Below are positions 30,950 to 39,363 of a stretch of DNA of 46,082 nt, piece by piece. The DNA is from Candidatus Manganitrophaceae bacterium (GTDB lineage: Bacteria; Nitrospirota; Nitrospiria; SBBL01; Manganitrophaceae). The position numbers and the translations under genes are program-made. The stretch is taken from positions 1 to 46,082 of the forward strand of contig SCUR01000033.1 of assembly GCA_004297235.1 (NCBI GenBank). Direction: 5' to 3'. A model generated the notes under the pieces. That model had not been told where the DNA came from. It saw nothing but the letters and a program-made list of their open reading frames with translations, and did no database searches. Every line of letters begins with the position of its first letter. The stretch's first letter is position 1.

Positions 30950-30994
30950 ATTCTGACCGAGTGCATCAGAGCAGACAACCCCACGAAAGGGGCG
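30950..30994 (-). promoter_or_regulatory. G-box promoter 11 (zinc ribbon, malic enzyme)
   Basis: On the minus strand CGCCCCT-TT-CGTGGGG (30994-30979) abuts TTGTCT (30978-30973). CAGAAT (30955-30950) follows after 17 bp. The predicted start is near 30943, giving a leader of about 75 bases. Confidence 0.7.
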
Positions 30995-31056
30995 TTTTCT
31001 ATATCAGCGGAATTTTCTGGCTTCAACCGGCGCGAACGTGCTGCCGCGGAATATAC

Positions 31057-31607
31057 TTAGGCAACACGGGCCGTTCCGGAACCTGATATTGTATCTCTCT
31101 CAAACAAAAAGTCTTGCCGGGCGATCGTTACTTCAAGCTCTCCTCCTTGCCGCCCCGCCTGCTCGTCCGGGCTTTCCGGCTCCCCAACCTCTCCCAGAAG
31201 CCCCTCCGCAATCGGAATGCGGAAAATCTCTTTAAACCCGCTGTTGACAAATTGACCGTGGAAAACCGATCCAGGGCCGGGTCGCTTTTGTTGTTGTGTC
31301 CCTGGATGACAAAGAAGTAACCGCTCAGATTATCCCGCTCCCCCTCGATTTTAAGGGTTGCATCCAGCGTGAAGTGCGGGGTGCAGAGATAAGTATCGGA
31401 GCATTGACCTGATCCGCCATCGGGGAGGGTCATCGTACTTTGGCCGGTCTTATGAAATCCATAACCGGGTTGCGAACGGTAAGAGAGTGCCGGAACCTGA
31501 TCGGTTCCATCATCCAGTTCCACGGCAGGCGCTTGCGCTTCACCCAGGGTAATAAGACATACAAACAAACCACCTATCAAGGCAAAATAGGAAATGGCTT
31601 GTTTCAT
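31057..31607 (-). pseudogene. secreted protein of unknown family, frameshifted
   Basis: ATG at 31607 with CGGAGG upstream begins a signal peptide (MKQAISYFALIGGLFVCLIT). The frame carries LSYRSQPGYGFHKTG, CSDTYLCTPHFTLD and SGYFFVIQGHNNKSDPAL, then degenerates. Near 31270 another frame takes over with HGQFVNSGFKEIFRIPIAEG, GELEVTIARQDFLFERD and a stop at 31057. One indel would join them. The family is not recognised; the protein would be exported. It lies just 14 bp after the remnant at 31621, in the same direction. Confidence 0.6.
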
Positions 31608-31620
31608 CACGATCCTCCGT

Positions 31621-31937
31621 TCAATTCCTACTTAAAGTGATCGGAAACATGTTGCCGGTGAAGCTGGCCGTCGTGACGAAGTAGAAGCGATTCGGATTGA
31701 GGGTATCCCAGGCACCGTCTTCGGGACGGGCCGGCGGGGTACCGCCGGAGGTCACCAGCAGAAGGCGCCGCTCTTGAAGCCGGTGGCCGGATCGTCAACA
31801 GAAGTTACAGCGCGACTTCTCGACCCCCATACCTTCGATGGGATGGGTGCAGATCCTGTGATTCTCACCGCCGCCCCAGGCAGGAAGGGATAAACCTTCC
31901 TCTTGGGGCACAACGGACAGTCATCTCCGGCTTTCAA
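31621..31937 (-). pseudogene. remnant of a large secreted DUF839/PhoX-like protein
   Basis: One frame reads VDDPATGFKSGAF and stops at 31752; the next frame continues TSGGTPPARPEDGAWDTLNP then NRFYFVTTASFTGN to 31621. The RPEDGAWD and FYFVTTASFTGN segments are what I recall from secreted phosphatase- or esterase-like repeat proteins. The start, most of the N-terminus and the C-terminal strands are missing. The family name is tentative; the broken state is clear. Confidence 0.45.
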
Positions 31938-32087
31938 TTCCGGATGGGCAACCGTGACTCTTTCGCTCCGGTGAAGGCCTCGATCTTGTTTCTTCCGTGC
32001 CCTCGGGAGAGAGGGAGCGCGTTTGCGTCCGGTATTGACTCATTAAGATGGGCTGTGAAATCATCAATGGGAGAAAGGAGACTGAGG

Positions 32088-32912
32088 ATGACGACACCCA
32101 AACAAAACGTGATCGCCTCGATTAATACGGCGAAGGCCAATCTGGAGCGGGCGCTGATCGAAGTGGAGCATCTGCCGTCGTTCGATCCGGGGGCGTTTCG
32201 CTTCGCGGCGCATGCCATGGGCAATTATCTTGCCGTGGTGCAAGGCTCTATTCAACTGCTCTCGCGCGAGCTGGAAGATCACCCGAGCGCCACGGTTCAC
32301 AGGTGGCTTGATGGGGTGCAACACGCCAGCAATTTAATGACGCAGATGATCGGCCAGCTGTTGCATTCCTCGTCGACGGCCGAGCTGAAACTGGTTTGCT
32401 CCAAATTCGATCTGGCGACGTTGGTGCTGAACGCGTGCCAGCTTTATCAACACCTTGCCGGCGAGAAGAATATCGGCGTGACCGTCGAATCGAGCCTGAG
32501 AGAGGCCGACGTCTGGGCCGACGGGGTGGCGCTCGCCGCCGTGCTCGACAACCTGCTGTCGAACGCCGTCAAGTTCTCCCCTCCCGGCAAGCGGATCGTC
32601 GTCCGGCTTTTCTCCGAGTCGGCTCATTTCGTTTGCAACGTCCAAGATGAGGGCCCCGGATTAAGTGAAGAAGATCAAAGGAAGTTATTTCAGAGAGGGG
32701 TCCGGCTCAGCGCCGTGCCGACGGGGGGCGAGCCGTCGACCGGGTATGGTTTGGCCGTCGCCAAGGAGTTGATCGATCAGCTCGGCGGAGAGCTTTGGTG
32801 TGTAAGCCAGCTCGGCGAGGGAGCCTGTTTTAGTTTCCGCTTGCCGCGTTATGTTGAAGATAAGCACGGCCCTTCTCAATCGAAGACCGACTCAAAACCT
32901 CCGGCATCGTAA
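32088..32912 (+). CDS. orphan histidine kinase lacking a sensor domain
   Basis: 274 residues. The helical dimerisation segment includes FRFAAHAMGNYLAVVQGSIQ, where H is the probable phosphorylation site. The ATPase domain has LDNLLSNAVKFS (N box), DEGPGL (G1) and GYGLAVAKELIDQLGG (G2). No transmembrane helix, PAS or GAF precedes it and no response regulator is adjacent. The start at 32088 has AAAGGAG upstream; the frame reaches back to 31944 without support. Its partner may be the unseen regulator of the G-boxes, which is speculation. Confidence 0.8.
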   Translation: MTTPKQNVIASINTAKANLERALIEVEHLPSFDPGAFRFAAHAMGNYLAVVQGSIQLLSRELEDHPSATVHRWLDGVQHASNLMTQMIGQLLHSSSTAELKLVCSKFDLATLVLNACQLYQHLAGEKNIGVTVESSLREADVWADGVALAAVLDNLLSNAVKFSPPGKRIVVRLFSESAHFVCNVQDEGPGLSEEDQRKLFQRGVRLSAVPTGGEPSTGYGLAVAKELIDQLGGELWCVSQLGEGACFSFRLPRYVEDKHGPSQSKTDSKPPAS

Positions 32913-33326
32913 TCCATTGTGATGTGTCCCGCCTTACCCCACATTCAAAATCCGTGCGTGAACTATTTTTTATCGCATTGTAAGGCCGCCCCCCCTTGTC
33001 ACCTACATCTTTTCCCAAATAGAATGAGCCATCGTTCCATCAATGCGGATGATCTCCAATCGTGAGCCAACCGACCATCCGCACGAATACCTGATTACCT
33101 TTTATACCAGAGTGACCACAACGGCCACCTTTCCTTAATGTTTATCTGTAACGTCCGAAGTATCCGCGAGTCGCGATCCGTTCATCGCGTTCATGCGCCG
33201 TCTTTCCACGGGGGGTTCTCGGACGAAGGAAGGTATCCGATTCCGAGGGTGAGCGCTCCACCCGATCAGGGGAAGGTTTTGGCTTAAAGACAACAGATCG
33301 CTATCTGCAGAGTAAGGAGAAAGAGT
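32913..33326. other. 414-base intergenic region before the alpha-glucan cluster
   Basis: No reading frame or RNA gene is recognisable. A possible ordinary promoter lies at 32996-33025. A partial G-box (CGGGGGG only, 33209-33215) sits before TTCTCG. A GTAAGGAGAAAG ribosome site ends the region just before the GH15 gene. Confidence 0.5.
32996..33025 (+). promoter_or_regulatory. possible promoter for the alpha-glucan cluster
   Basis: TTGTCA (32996-33001) and TAGAAT (33020-33025) are separated by 18 bp. Upstream is a C-run, not the G-box. The leader to the GH15 gene would be about 290 bases, long for a simple leader. Confidence 0.35.
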
Positions 33327-35099
33327 ATGCCGTCACAGATTGAAAACTATGGTTTCATCGGCGATATGTACGGCGCGGCGCTGGTGTCGCGCGACGGATC
33401 GATCGATTGGCTCTGCATGCCGCGCTTCGATTCGGATGCCTGCATGGCGGCGCTGCTCGGCCGCGACGAGCACGGCTGCTGGCTGATTCACCCGGGGGCG
33501 GAGGTCCGCCGCAACAGCCGTCGCTACCGGCCGGGGACGATGATCCTGGAAACCGACTTCGAATGCGACGGCGGGGCGGTTCGCATCACCGACTTCATGC
33601 CGATCGGGCTCTATGCCCAATCGGTGATTCGGATCGTCGAAGGGCTTGAGGGAGCCGTCCCGGTCTATGTTTGGCTGGCCGTCCGTTTCGGCTACGGCCG
33701 GAGCAAGCCTTGGATCGAAAAAACGGACGGCGGGATTCGGCTCACGGTCGCTCCCGAGTCGCTGATCCTCCGCACGCCGTCCGCCGTCGAATGCACCGAG
33801 CACAACGTGCGCGGCCAGTTCACGGTAAAAAAAGGAGAACGCGTGCCGTTCGTGCTGTCATGGCAGGCGGCGCATCTCCCTCCCGCCGATCCGCTCGACC
33901 CGATCTCGGCGCTCGCCGAGACCGAACGATGGTGGAAGGAGTGGTCGGGGCGATCCCGTTATCGCGGCGCGTACAAAGAGGTCGTCGACCGCTCGCTCAT
34001 CGTTCTCAAAGCGATGTCGTACGCCCCGACCGGCGGGATCATCGCCGCGCCGACCACCAGTCTTCCCGAGGAGGTCGGCGGGGTCCGAAACTGGGATTAT
34101 CGTTTCTGCTGGCTGCGCGACGCCACCCTCACCCTCCGGGCGCTCATGGCCGGCGGCTATATCGATGAAGCGATGGCCTGGCGCGCCTGGCTGCTGCGCG
34201 CGGTCGCCGGAGCGCCGGAGGAAACGCAGATCATGTACGGAGTCGCGGGGGAGCGCCGATTGACGGAGTTTGAGGCGGAGTGGCTTCCCGGCTACGAAGA
34301 GTCGCGTCCGGTCCGGATCGGCAACGCCGCCAGCGATCAGTTCCAGCTCGACGTCTACGGCGAGATTATTGAGGCGATGTACGAGGCGCGGCGCATGGGG
34401 ATGCCGGAGGGTTCGGGACGCGCCCAGCTGCGCCAATTGATGGAGTTTCTCTCCACCGCGTGGCAGCGGCCCGACGACGGCATCTGGGAGGTCCGCGGCG
34501 GCCGGCAACACTTTGTCTATTCCAAACTGATGGCGTGGGTGGCGGTCGATCGCTACGTCCGCTACATCGAAGAGTTCCTCAAACCGGAGGATGAGTTTCA
34601 CGCGATGCTCCCGACGATCCGCGCCCTCCGAGATCGAATTCGTCGGGATATTCTCGAGCATGGTTTCAATCCGAAGCTCAATGCCTTTACGCAGGCATAC
34701 AACAGCGACGCGCTCGATGCGACCGCGCTGCTGATTCCGGAGATCGGATTTTTGCCGGCGAGCGATCCGCGCGTCCAGGGGACGATTCGGGCCGTGGAAA
34801 GGGAGCTGTTGCGCGACGGCTTCGTCCTCCGGTACCGGACCGACAATACAAAAGACGGTCTCCCCGGCAGCGAAGGGGCGTTTCTTGCGTGCAGCTTTTG
34901 GTTGGTCGATGCCTACGTCTACTCAAACCGGCGGAGCGAAGCCGAAGCGCTCTTCGAGCGGCTGCTGTCGCTGCGCAACGACCTCGGCCTCCTTTCCGAA
35001 GAGTTCGAGCCGAGGACGGGCCGGCTGATCGGAAACTTCCCGCAGGCCTTCTCACATCTGGCGCTCATCCAATCGGCGCGCGTTCTCGGTATGGAATAG
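33327..35099 (+). CDS. GH15 glucoamylase/trehalase-like hydrolase
   Basis: 590 residues. IENYGFIGDMYGAALVSRDG, SIDWLCMPRFDSDA and GGVRNWDYRFCWLRDATLTL are the typical N-terminal and (alpha/alpha)6 barrel features of bacterial GH15 proteins. Members split glucose from alpha-1,4 glucans or act on trehalose; the sequence does not settle which. There is no signal peptide, so it acts in the cytoplasm. Length is usual. It opens the glucan cluster, 130 bp before the SCP2-like gene. Confidence 0.88.
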   Translation: MPSQIENYGFIGDMYGAALVSRDGSIDWLCMPRFDSDACMAALLGRDEHGCWLIHPGAEVRRNSRRYRPGTMILETDFECDGGAVRITDFMPIGLYAQSVIRIVEGLEGAVPVYVWLAVRFGYGRSKPWIEKTDGGIRLTVAPESLILRTPSAVECTEHNVRGQFTVKKGERVPFVLSWQAAHLPPADPLDPISALAETERWWKEWSGRSRYRGAYKEVVDRSLIVLKAMSYAPTGGIIAAPTTSLPEEVGGVRNWDYRFCWLRDATLTLRALMAGGYIDEAMAWRAWLLRAVAGAPEETQIMYGVAGERRLTEFEAEWLPGYEESRPVRIGNAASDQFQLDVYGEIIEAMYEARRMGMPEGSGRAQLRQLMEFLSTAWQRPDDGIWEVRGGRQHFVYSKLMAWVAVDRYVRYIEEFLKPEDEFHAMLPTIRALRDRIRRDILEHGFNPKLNAFTQAYNSDALDATALLIPEIGFLPASDPRVQGTIRAVERELLRDGFVLRYRTDNTKDGLPGSEGAFLACSFWLVDAYVYSNRRSEAEALFERLLSLRNDLGLLSEEFEPRTGRLIGNFPQAFSHLALIQSARVLGME

Positions 35100-35228
35100 A
35101 TGTTGTAATGGAGAAGATCGTGAGAAAGCCAACGTGGGGAAAGCCACGGAAGGGACGGAGACAGACATGTTACAAGAATTGAATGAAGGCGGAGCTTCAC
35201 TAGATCGCTATTGAGACGAGGAGGATTT

Positions 35229-35627
35229 ATGAAGACGGAAGAGTTGGAGCGGTGGCTCGCCCGGGTGCCGAAAGGGAAAAAGAAGATGCCGGCGCTCAAG
35301 GGGGTTCGGGGAGAGATCAAATTCGAGGCGGAGGACGGGGCTGGCTCCGATTTCCAGCGGGTGGAAGAGGTCGCCTGTCTTCGAATCGAAGAGGGTGAAG
35401 TGGAGCTGACGAACCATTGCGATCAAGCGCAAGCCGTCTTGGTATGCGATTCCAAGGCCGAGGTCGCACGGTTGCTGCGCGGCGAGGCGCATCCGATGGT
35501 GGAGGTGCTGCAGGGACGGATCGCGGCGCAAGGCGATCTGGAGTTGGCGCTGAGGGTCATCCTCGATCTGCGGGGCGGCTCTCCTTTTGCCGAACAAAAA
35601 GGGGTGCGGAAGGAGAAAACAAAATGA
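35229..35627 (+). CDS. SCP2-like small protein
   Basis: 132 residues. The C-terminal half, CDSKAEVARLLRGEAHPMVE and LQGRIAAQGDLELALRV, resembles the sterol-carrier-protein-2 fold. The N-terminal half (LERWLARVPKGKKKMPALKG, then GEIKFEAEDG) is not recognised. GAGGAGG lies before the ATG at 35229. The stop overlaps the next start (ATGA), so it is coupled to the debranching enzyme. A lipid role is not implied; it may be a small accessory protein. Confidence 0.6.
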   Translation: MKTEELERWLARVPKGKKKMPALKGVRGEIKFEAEDGAGSDFQRVEEVACLRIEEGEVELTNHCDQAQAVLVCDSKAEVARLLRGEAHPMVEVLQGRIAAQGDLELALRVILDLRGGSPFAEQKGVRKEKTK

Positions 35628-37666
35628 GCCAGACGATCAGCATTCTAGACGGAAACGCCTTTGTCGTCAGCGATTTGCGCGGCGACATTGAAGCGACGCC
35701 CGCCGATACCACCGGGTTGTTCCTCAACGACACCCGTTTTCTATCCCGCTGGGTCCTGACGGTCGACGGCCGCCGGCCGAACGTTCTTTCGACAGACACC
35801 CTTCACTATTTCCGCGCGCAGTTTTATACCACCCTCTCCACCGGAACCATCTACGTCGACTCGGACATGTCGCTCGTGCGGCGGCGGGCGGTCGGAGACG
35901 GGTTCATGGAAGAGATGATCATCGCCAATCACGGGAAAGAGCCGAAAACGCTTCAGGTCCGGATCGAGGCCGGCTCCGACTTTGCCGATCTCTTCGAGGT
36001 CAAAGACAAGCTGGCGAAGAAGGGGGAGCTTTATCGCCGGGTCGACGCCGATAAACTGGTGCTCGGTTACCGGCGCGAACGCTTCGTCCGGGAGACCTGG
36101 ATCAAAAGCAGCGCCCCCGCCGCCCTGGAGGAAGGGGCGCTCAACTTTACCGTCGAGATCCCCCCGCAGGAGATCTGGAGGACGACGATCGAAGTGATGG
36201 CGGTGATCAATCCGGCGCGCCAGACGCGGCCGCGCGTGAAGTACACCCCTGAAGACATTGAACCGCGGCCGGAGCTCGGCGAGAGCTTGGAAGCGTGGAT
36301 GGCGTCGGCGCCGCGGCTTAACGCGTCATGGGAGCCGATCGGGCAAACCTATCGGCAGAGCCTCCTTGATCTCGCGGCCCTTCGGTTCCGATCCCCTCTG
36401 AATCCCGATCCGGTTCCGGCGGCCGGCCTCCCCTGGTTTATGTCGCTCTTCGGCCGCGACAGCCTGATCACCAGCTTCCAGGCAATCCCCTTTGCTCCTG
36501 AACTGGCGGCGTCCACGTTGCGCCTCTTGGCTCTTTTTCATGGACGGGTCGACGATCCGTTTCGGGATGAAGAGCCGGGAAAAATCTTGCATGAGCTGCG
36601 TCTCGGCGAGATGACCGCCTTCGAGGAGCGTCCCCATTCGCCCTATTTCGGCTCCGCCGACGCCACGCCGCTCTTTCTCATTTTGCTGGAGGAGTACGAA
36701 CGGTGGTCGGGAGACCGGAAACTCGCCGCCGCGCTGGAGCGGGAAGCGCGCGGGGCGATCGACTGGATCGATCATTTTGGAGATCGAGACGGCGACGGCT
36801 ATGTCGAATATGAGCGGCGCAACAAGGAGACCGGTCTTGAAAACCAATGCTGGAAAGACTCCTGGGATTCGATCGCGTTCGCCGACGGGACCCTGGCCCC
36901 TCTCCCCCGCGCCACCTGCGAGATCCAGGGGTATGTCTATGACGCCAAAATGCGAACCGCCCGTTTGGCTCGCGACGTCTGGGACGATCCCGCCTGGGCC
37001 GATGAACTTGAGAATGAGGCGAAGGCGTTGAAGGAGCGGTTCAACCGGGACTTCTGGATTCCGGAGCGGGGCTTCTTCGCCCTGGCGCTGGATGGACAAA
37101 AGAGGAAGGTCGACTCGCTCACATCGAACATCGGGCATCTCCTCTGGAGCGGCATTGCCGAAGAGGACAAGGCCGATCAGTGCGTCCGGCACCTGATGGG
37201 GGATGCGCTCTTCTCCGGCTGGGGGGTTCGGACGATGGCCCGGGGGGAGGGCTCCTTCAATCCGATCGGATACCACGTCGGCACCGTCTGGCCCCACGAC
37301 AACTCGATCATCGCCTGGGGCCTGCGACGCTACGGTTACAAGGCCGAAGCGGCGCGCCTATCGCTCGGGATCTTGGAGGCCGCCGTTTTCTTTCGGTATC
37401 GACTCCCTGAGGCGTTCGCCGGTTATCCCCGTGAGATGACGCAATTCCCGGTGGAGTACCCCACGGCGTGCAGCCCGCAGGCCTGGGCGACCGGCGCCCC
37501 CCTTCTTCTCATCCGCACCCTCCTCGGGCTCGAATCGGACGGACGGCACCTGATCGTCGATCCGGCGATTCCCGCGCCGATCGAGCGGCTGGAACTTCTC
37601 GACGTGCCGGGCCGGTGGGGGAGGATGGATGCTTTCGGCCGGGCGCGACTTGCCGCCGCCGCCTGA
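35624..37666 (+). CDS. amylo-alpha-1,6-glucosidase/debranching-enzyme-like protein
   Basis: 680 residues from ATG at 35624. The N-terminal beta domain has SILDGNAFVVSDLRGDIEAT and GLFLNDTRFLSRWVL, the glycogen-debranching N-terminal signature. The C-terminal (alpha/alpha)6 barrel has AAGLPWFMSLFGRDSLITSF, CWKDSWDSI and GYHVGTVWPHDNSIIAWGL. A second debranching route beside GlgX. It acts in the cytoplasm because no signal peptide is present. Length is usual for the family. The true start is well inside the longest open frame. Confidence 0.87.
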   Translation: MSQTISILDGNAFVVSDLRGDIEATPADTTGLFLNDTRFLSRWVLTVDGRRPNVLSTDTLHYFRAQFYTTLSTGTIYVDSDMSLVRRRAVGDGFMEEMIIANHGKEPKTLQVRIEAGSDFADLFEVKDKLAKKGELYRRVDADKLVLGYRRERFVRETWIKSSAPAALEEGALNFTVEIPPQEIWRTTIEVMAVINPARQTRPRVKYTPEDIEPRPELGESLEAWMASAPRLNASWEPIGQTYRQSLLDLAALRFRSPLNPDPVPAAGLPWFMSLFGRDSLITSFQAIPFAPELAASTLRLLALFHGRVDDPFRDEEPGKILHELRLGEMTAFEERPHSPYFGSADATPLFLILLEEYERWSGDRKLAAALEREARGAIDWIDHFGDRDGDGYVEYERRNKETGLENQCWKDSWDSIAFADGTLAPLPRATCEIQGYVYDAKMRTARLARDVWDDPAWADELENEAKALKERFNRDFWIPERGFFALALDGQKRKVDSLTSNIGHLLWSGIAEEDKADQCVRHLMGDALFSGWGVRTMARGEGSFNPIGYHVGTVWPHDNSIIAWGLRRYGYKAEAARLSLGILEAAVFFRYRLPEAFAGYPREMTQFPVEYPTACSPQAWATGAPLLLIRTLLGLESDGRHLIVDPAIPAPIERLELLDVPGRWGRMDAFGRARLAAAA

Positions 37667-37733
37667 TCGTCCAGCCTGAGGGAAAGCAGGCATTTTTGCG
37701 TATCCCGGGCAGTGTTGTCTGAAGGAGGAGAGG

Positions 37734-38132
37734 ATGAAGCTGTTTCTCTGGGTCGGATCTGTTTTCCTGATTGGGAGCATGCTGATCGGATGCACCGCCC
37801 CCCAAAAGGGGATCATTCAGGAGGAGGGCCTTCTCTCCGCCGCTGGGTTCAGGGTTCTTCGCACGGATGATCCGCAGAAGCGTCGAAACCTCGCGATTCT
37901 TCCCGCCCACCGGCTCGTCACCGAGACCAAAGAGGGGGTGGTCTATTATGTCTACGCCGATCCGACCGTCTGCCGGTGCATCTACTTTGGCGATGAGGAG
38001 AGCTACCGGGAGTACCGGCGCCTCGCTCTCGACAGACGCGTATCCGATCAAAGGGCGATGAAGGCCAATCCGGATCAGCGGGTTGCGTTCGACTGGACGG
38101 CGTGGGGGGAGCGGGGTTGGTGGTTGGAATAA
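37734..38132 (+). CDS. lipoprotein of unknown function
   Basis: 132 residues. MKLFLWVGSVFLIGSMLIGC carries a clear lipobox (LIGC, cysteine 20). The mature part contains KRRNLAILPAHRLV, VYYVYADPTVCRCIYFGDEE and a Trp-rich end. No family is recognised. GGAGGAGAGG precedes the ATG. It is followed nine bases later by another lipoprotein; both sit between sugar enzymes and envelope proteins. Confidence 0.7.
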   Translation: MKLFLWVGSVFLIGSMLIGCTAPQKGIIQEEGLLSAAGFRVLRTDDPQKRRNLAILPAHRLVTETKEGVVYYVYADPTVCRCIYFGDEESYREYRRLALDRRVSDQRAMKANPDQRVAFDWTAWGERGWWLE

Positions 38133-38141
38133 GGAGGCACC

Positions 38142-38612
38142 ATGAGAAATAAAAATCCTATTCGAGAGAATGTCGGCCCCCGATTCAGAACCGAGGAGGG
38201 ACTCGGCATTGCTTCTCTGCTGGCGGTCCTCATCTTCATGCTCGAATCGTGCACTACACTCGATGCGCACTCGATTCAATACGCCGGGGCGCCCCGCTTT
38301 CCAGCGAGCAACCCGGACAGCGTGAAAATTCTGCGCGAGGAGCCGACCGGTCCCAACGAGCGTCTCGGCGAGATTGTTGTCGACGCGTCGGTCGATCCTG
38401 CGCCGTCTGTGTCGAAGGTGGAGGAGAGACTGCGTACGGAAGCAGGGAAGTTGGGAGCGGATGCAGTCGTTGTTGTGTACGACAGCATTCAGGCGCTCGG
38501 TGTTTATGCCATGACTCCTTGGTGGAATGGAGCCGTGCCCACGAAAGAAGGACGGCAGCTGATCGGTGTCGCAATCAAGTACCTGGGGCCTCAGACGGAA
38601 GAACACGGTTGA
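38142..38612 (+). CDS. lipoprotein with a YbjQ-like core
   Basis: 156 residues. A hydrophobic stretch ends LIFMLESC, a plausible but imperfect lipobox. The remaining part has KILREEPTGPNERLGEIVVD and ERLRTEAGKLGADAVVVVYD, similar to small heavy-metal-binding or surface-assembly proteins. AAGGAGG precedes the ATG. Function unknown. Confidence 0.6.
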   Translation: MRNKNPIRENVGPRFRTEEGLGIASLLAVLIFMLESCTTLDAHSIQYAGAPRFPASNPDSVKILREEPTGPNERLGEIVVDASVDPAPSVSKVEERLRTEAGKLGADAVVVVYDSIQALGVYAMTPWWNGAVPTKEGRQLIGVAIKYLGPQTEEHG

Positions 38613-38688
38613 TCTCTCCGGCGTCCGTCGCATCGATGATCGGCTGCGCATCCGGGAGAATGAACGATCTCTCTTTTTGGAGGAGACA

Positions 38689-39267
38689 ATGAAGAAGATA
38701 AAAACGACAAGTATTATTTTGATTGCCCTGATTGGGCTGACGGTCGGTGGGATTTCCCTGGCCGCCGACCAGGGAGCAGGTGCCGGTCCTGTCGTAATGG
38801 TTGAGAAAACCACGGTGACGGCCCAGGTCAAGGCGATCGACAAGGCGAACCGACTGGTGACGCTTCAGACCCCCGATGGTCAGACTAAAACCATTCAGGT
38901 CCCGGAAGAGGCCAGAAACTTCGACCGGATCAAGATTGGGGACAAGGTGACGATTGATTACCTTCAGACCATGGCCGTGGCAATCAGAAAGGCCGGGGAA
39001 CCGAAGCCGCCGTCCGCGAGAGCGACGGTGGAGGTGGCGCCCAAAGGGGAAAAACCGTCCGGCAAGGTTGTGAAGACCCATGAAATGACGGCCAATGTCG
39101 AAGCGGTCGATCCGGCCCAGCACACCGTGACGCTGAAGGGACCGGAGGGAAACTCACAGACCTTCGCCGTCGATCCACGGGTGCCGTTGGAGAAAATAAA
39201 TGTCGGCGACAAAGTAGATGTCCAGTACACCGAGGCGTTGGCGCTTAAAGTGACAAGCCCTTCCTAA
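38689..39267 (+). CDS. secreted protein with two OB-like repeats
   Basis: 192 residues. A signal peptide ending SLAADQ is followed by two related segments: VTAQVKAIDKANRLVTLQTP to about GDKVTIDYLQTMAVAI, and MTANVEAVDPAQHTVTLKGP to GDKVDVQYTEALALKV. Each is a five-strand OB-like unit (DUF5666-like). The start at 38689 is fixed by GGAGGAGAC; the frame reaches further back without a ribosome site. Exported to the periplasm; ligand unknown. Confidence 0.72.
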   Translation: MKKIKTTSIILIALIGLTVGGISLAADQGAGAGPVVMVEKTTVTAQVKAIDKANRLVTLQTPDGQTKTIQVPEEARNFDRIKIGDKVTIDYLQTMAVAIRKAGEPKPPSARATVEVAPKGEKPSGKVVKTHEMTANVEAVDPAQHTVTLKGPEGNSQTFAVDPRVPLEKINVGDKVDVQYTEALALKVTSPS

Positions 39268-39278
39268 GCGGAAATCCA

Positions 39279-39315
39279 GTGTCGGGGAGAATCCAATGTT
39301 GGATCTCCCCGACAG
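39279..39315 (+). terminator. long hairpin after the OB-repeat gene
   Basis: TGTCGGGGAGAATCCA and TGGATCTCCCCGACA pair almost perfectly over 15 bp with a four-base loop. No T-run follows. It may be a terminator or a processing/stability element between two envelope genes. Confidence 0.5.
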
Positions 39316-39363
39316 GACGGTCTCGCATATTAACCCACAACATCGGTAGGGAGGAAAAGAACG

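Noticed and set aside
33200..33233. CGGGGGG followed by TTCTCG before GH15
   Set aside because: Only the right half-site matches; no convincing -10. Noted but not called.
37797..37811. A C6-AAAA-G4 sequence resembling the G-box
   Set aside because: It lies in the mature-start codons of the lipoprotein gene (CTAPQKG), and no -35 and -10 follow at the right distance.
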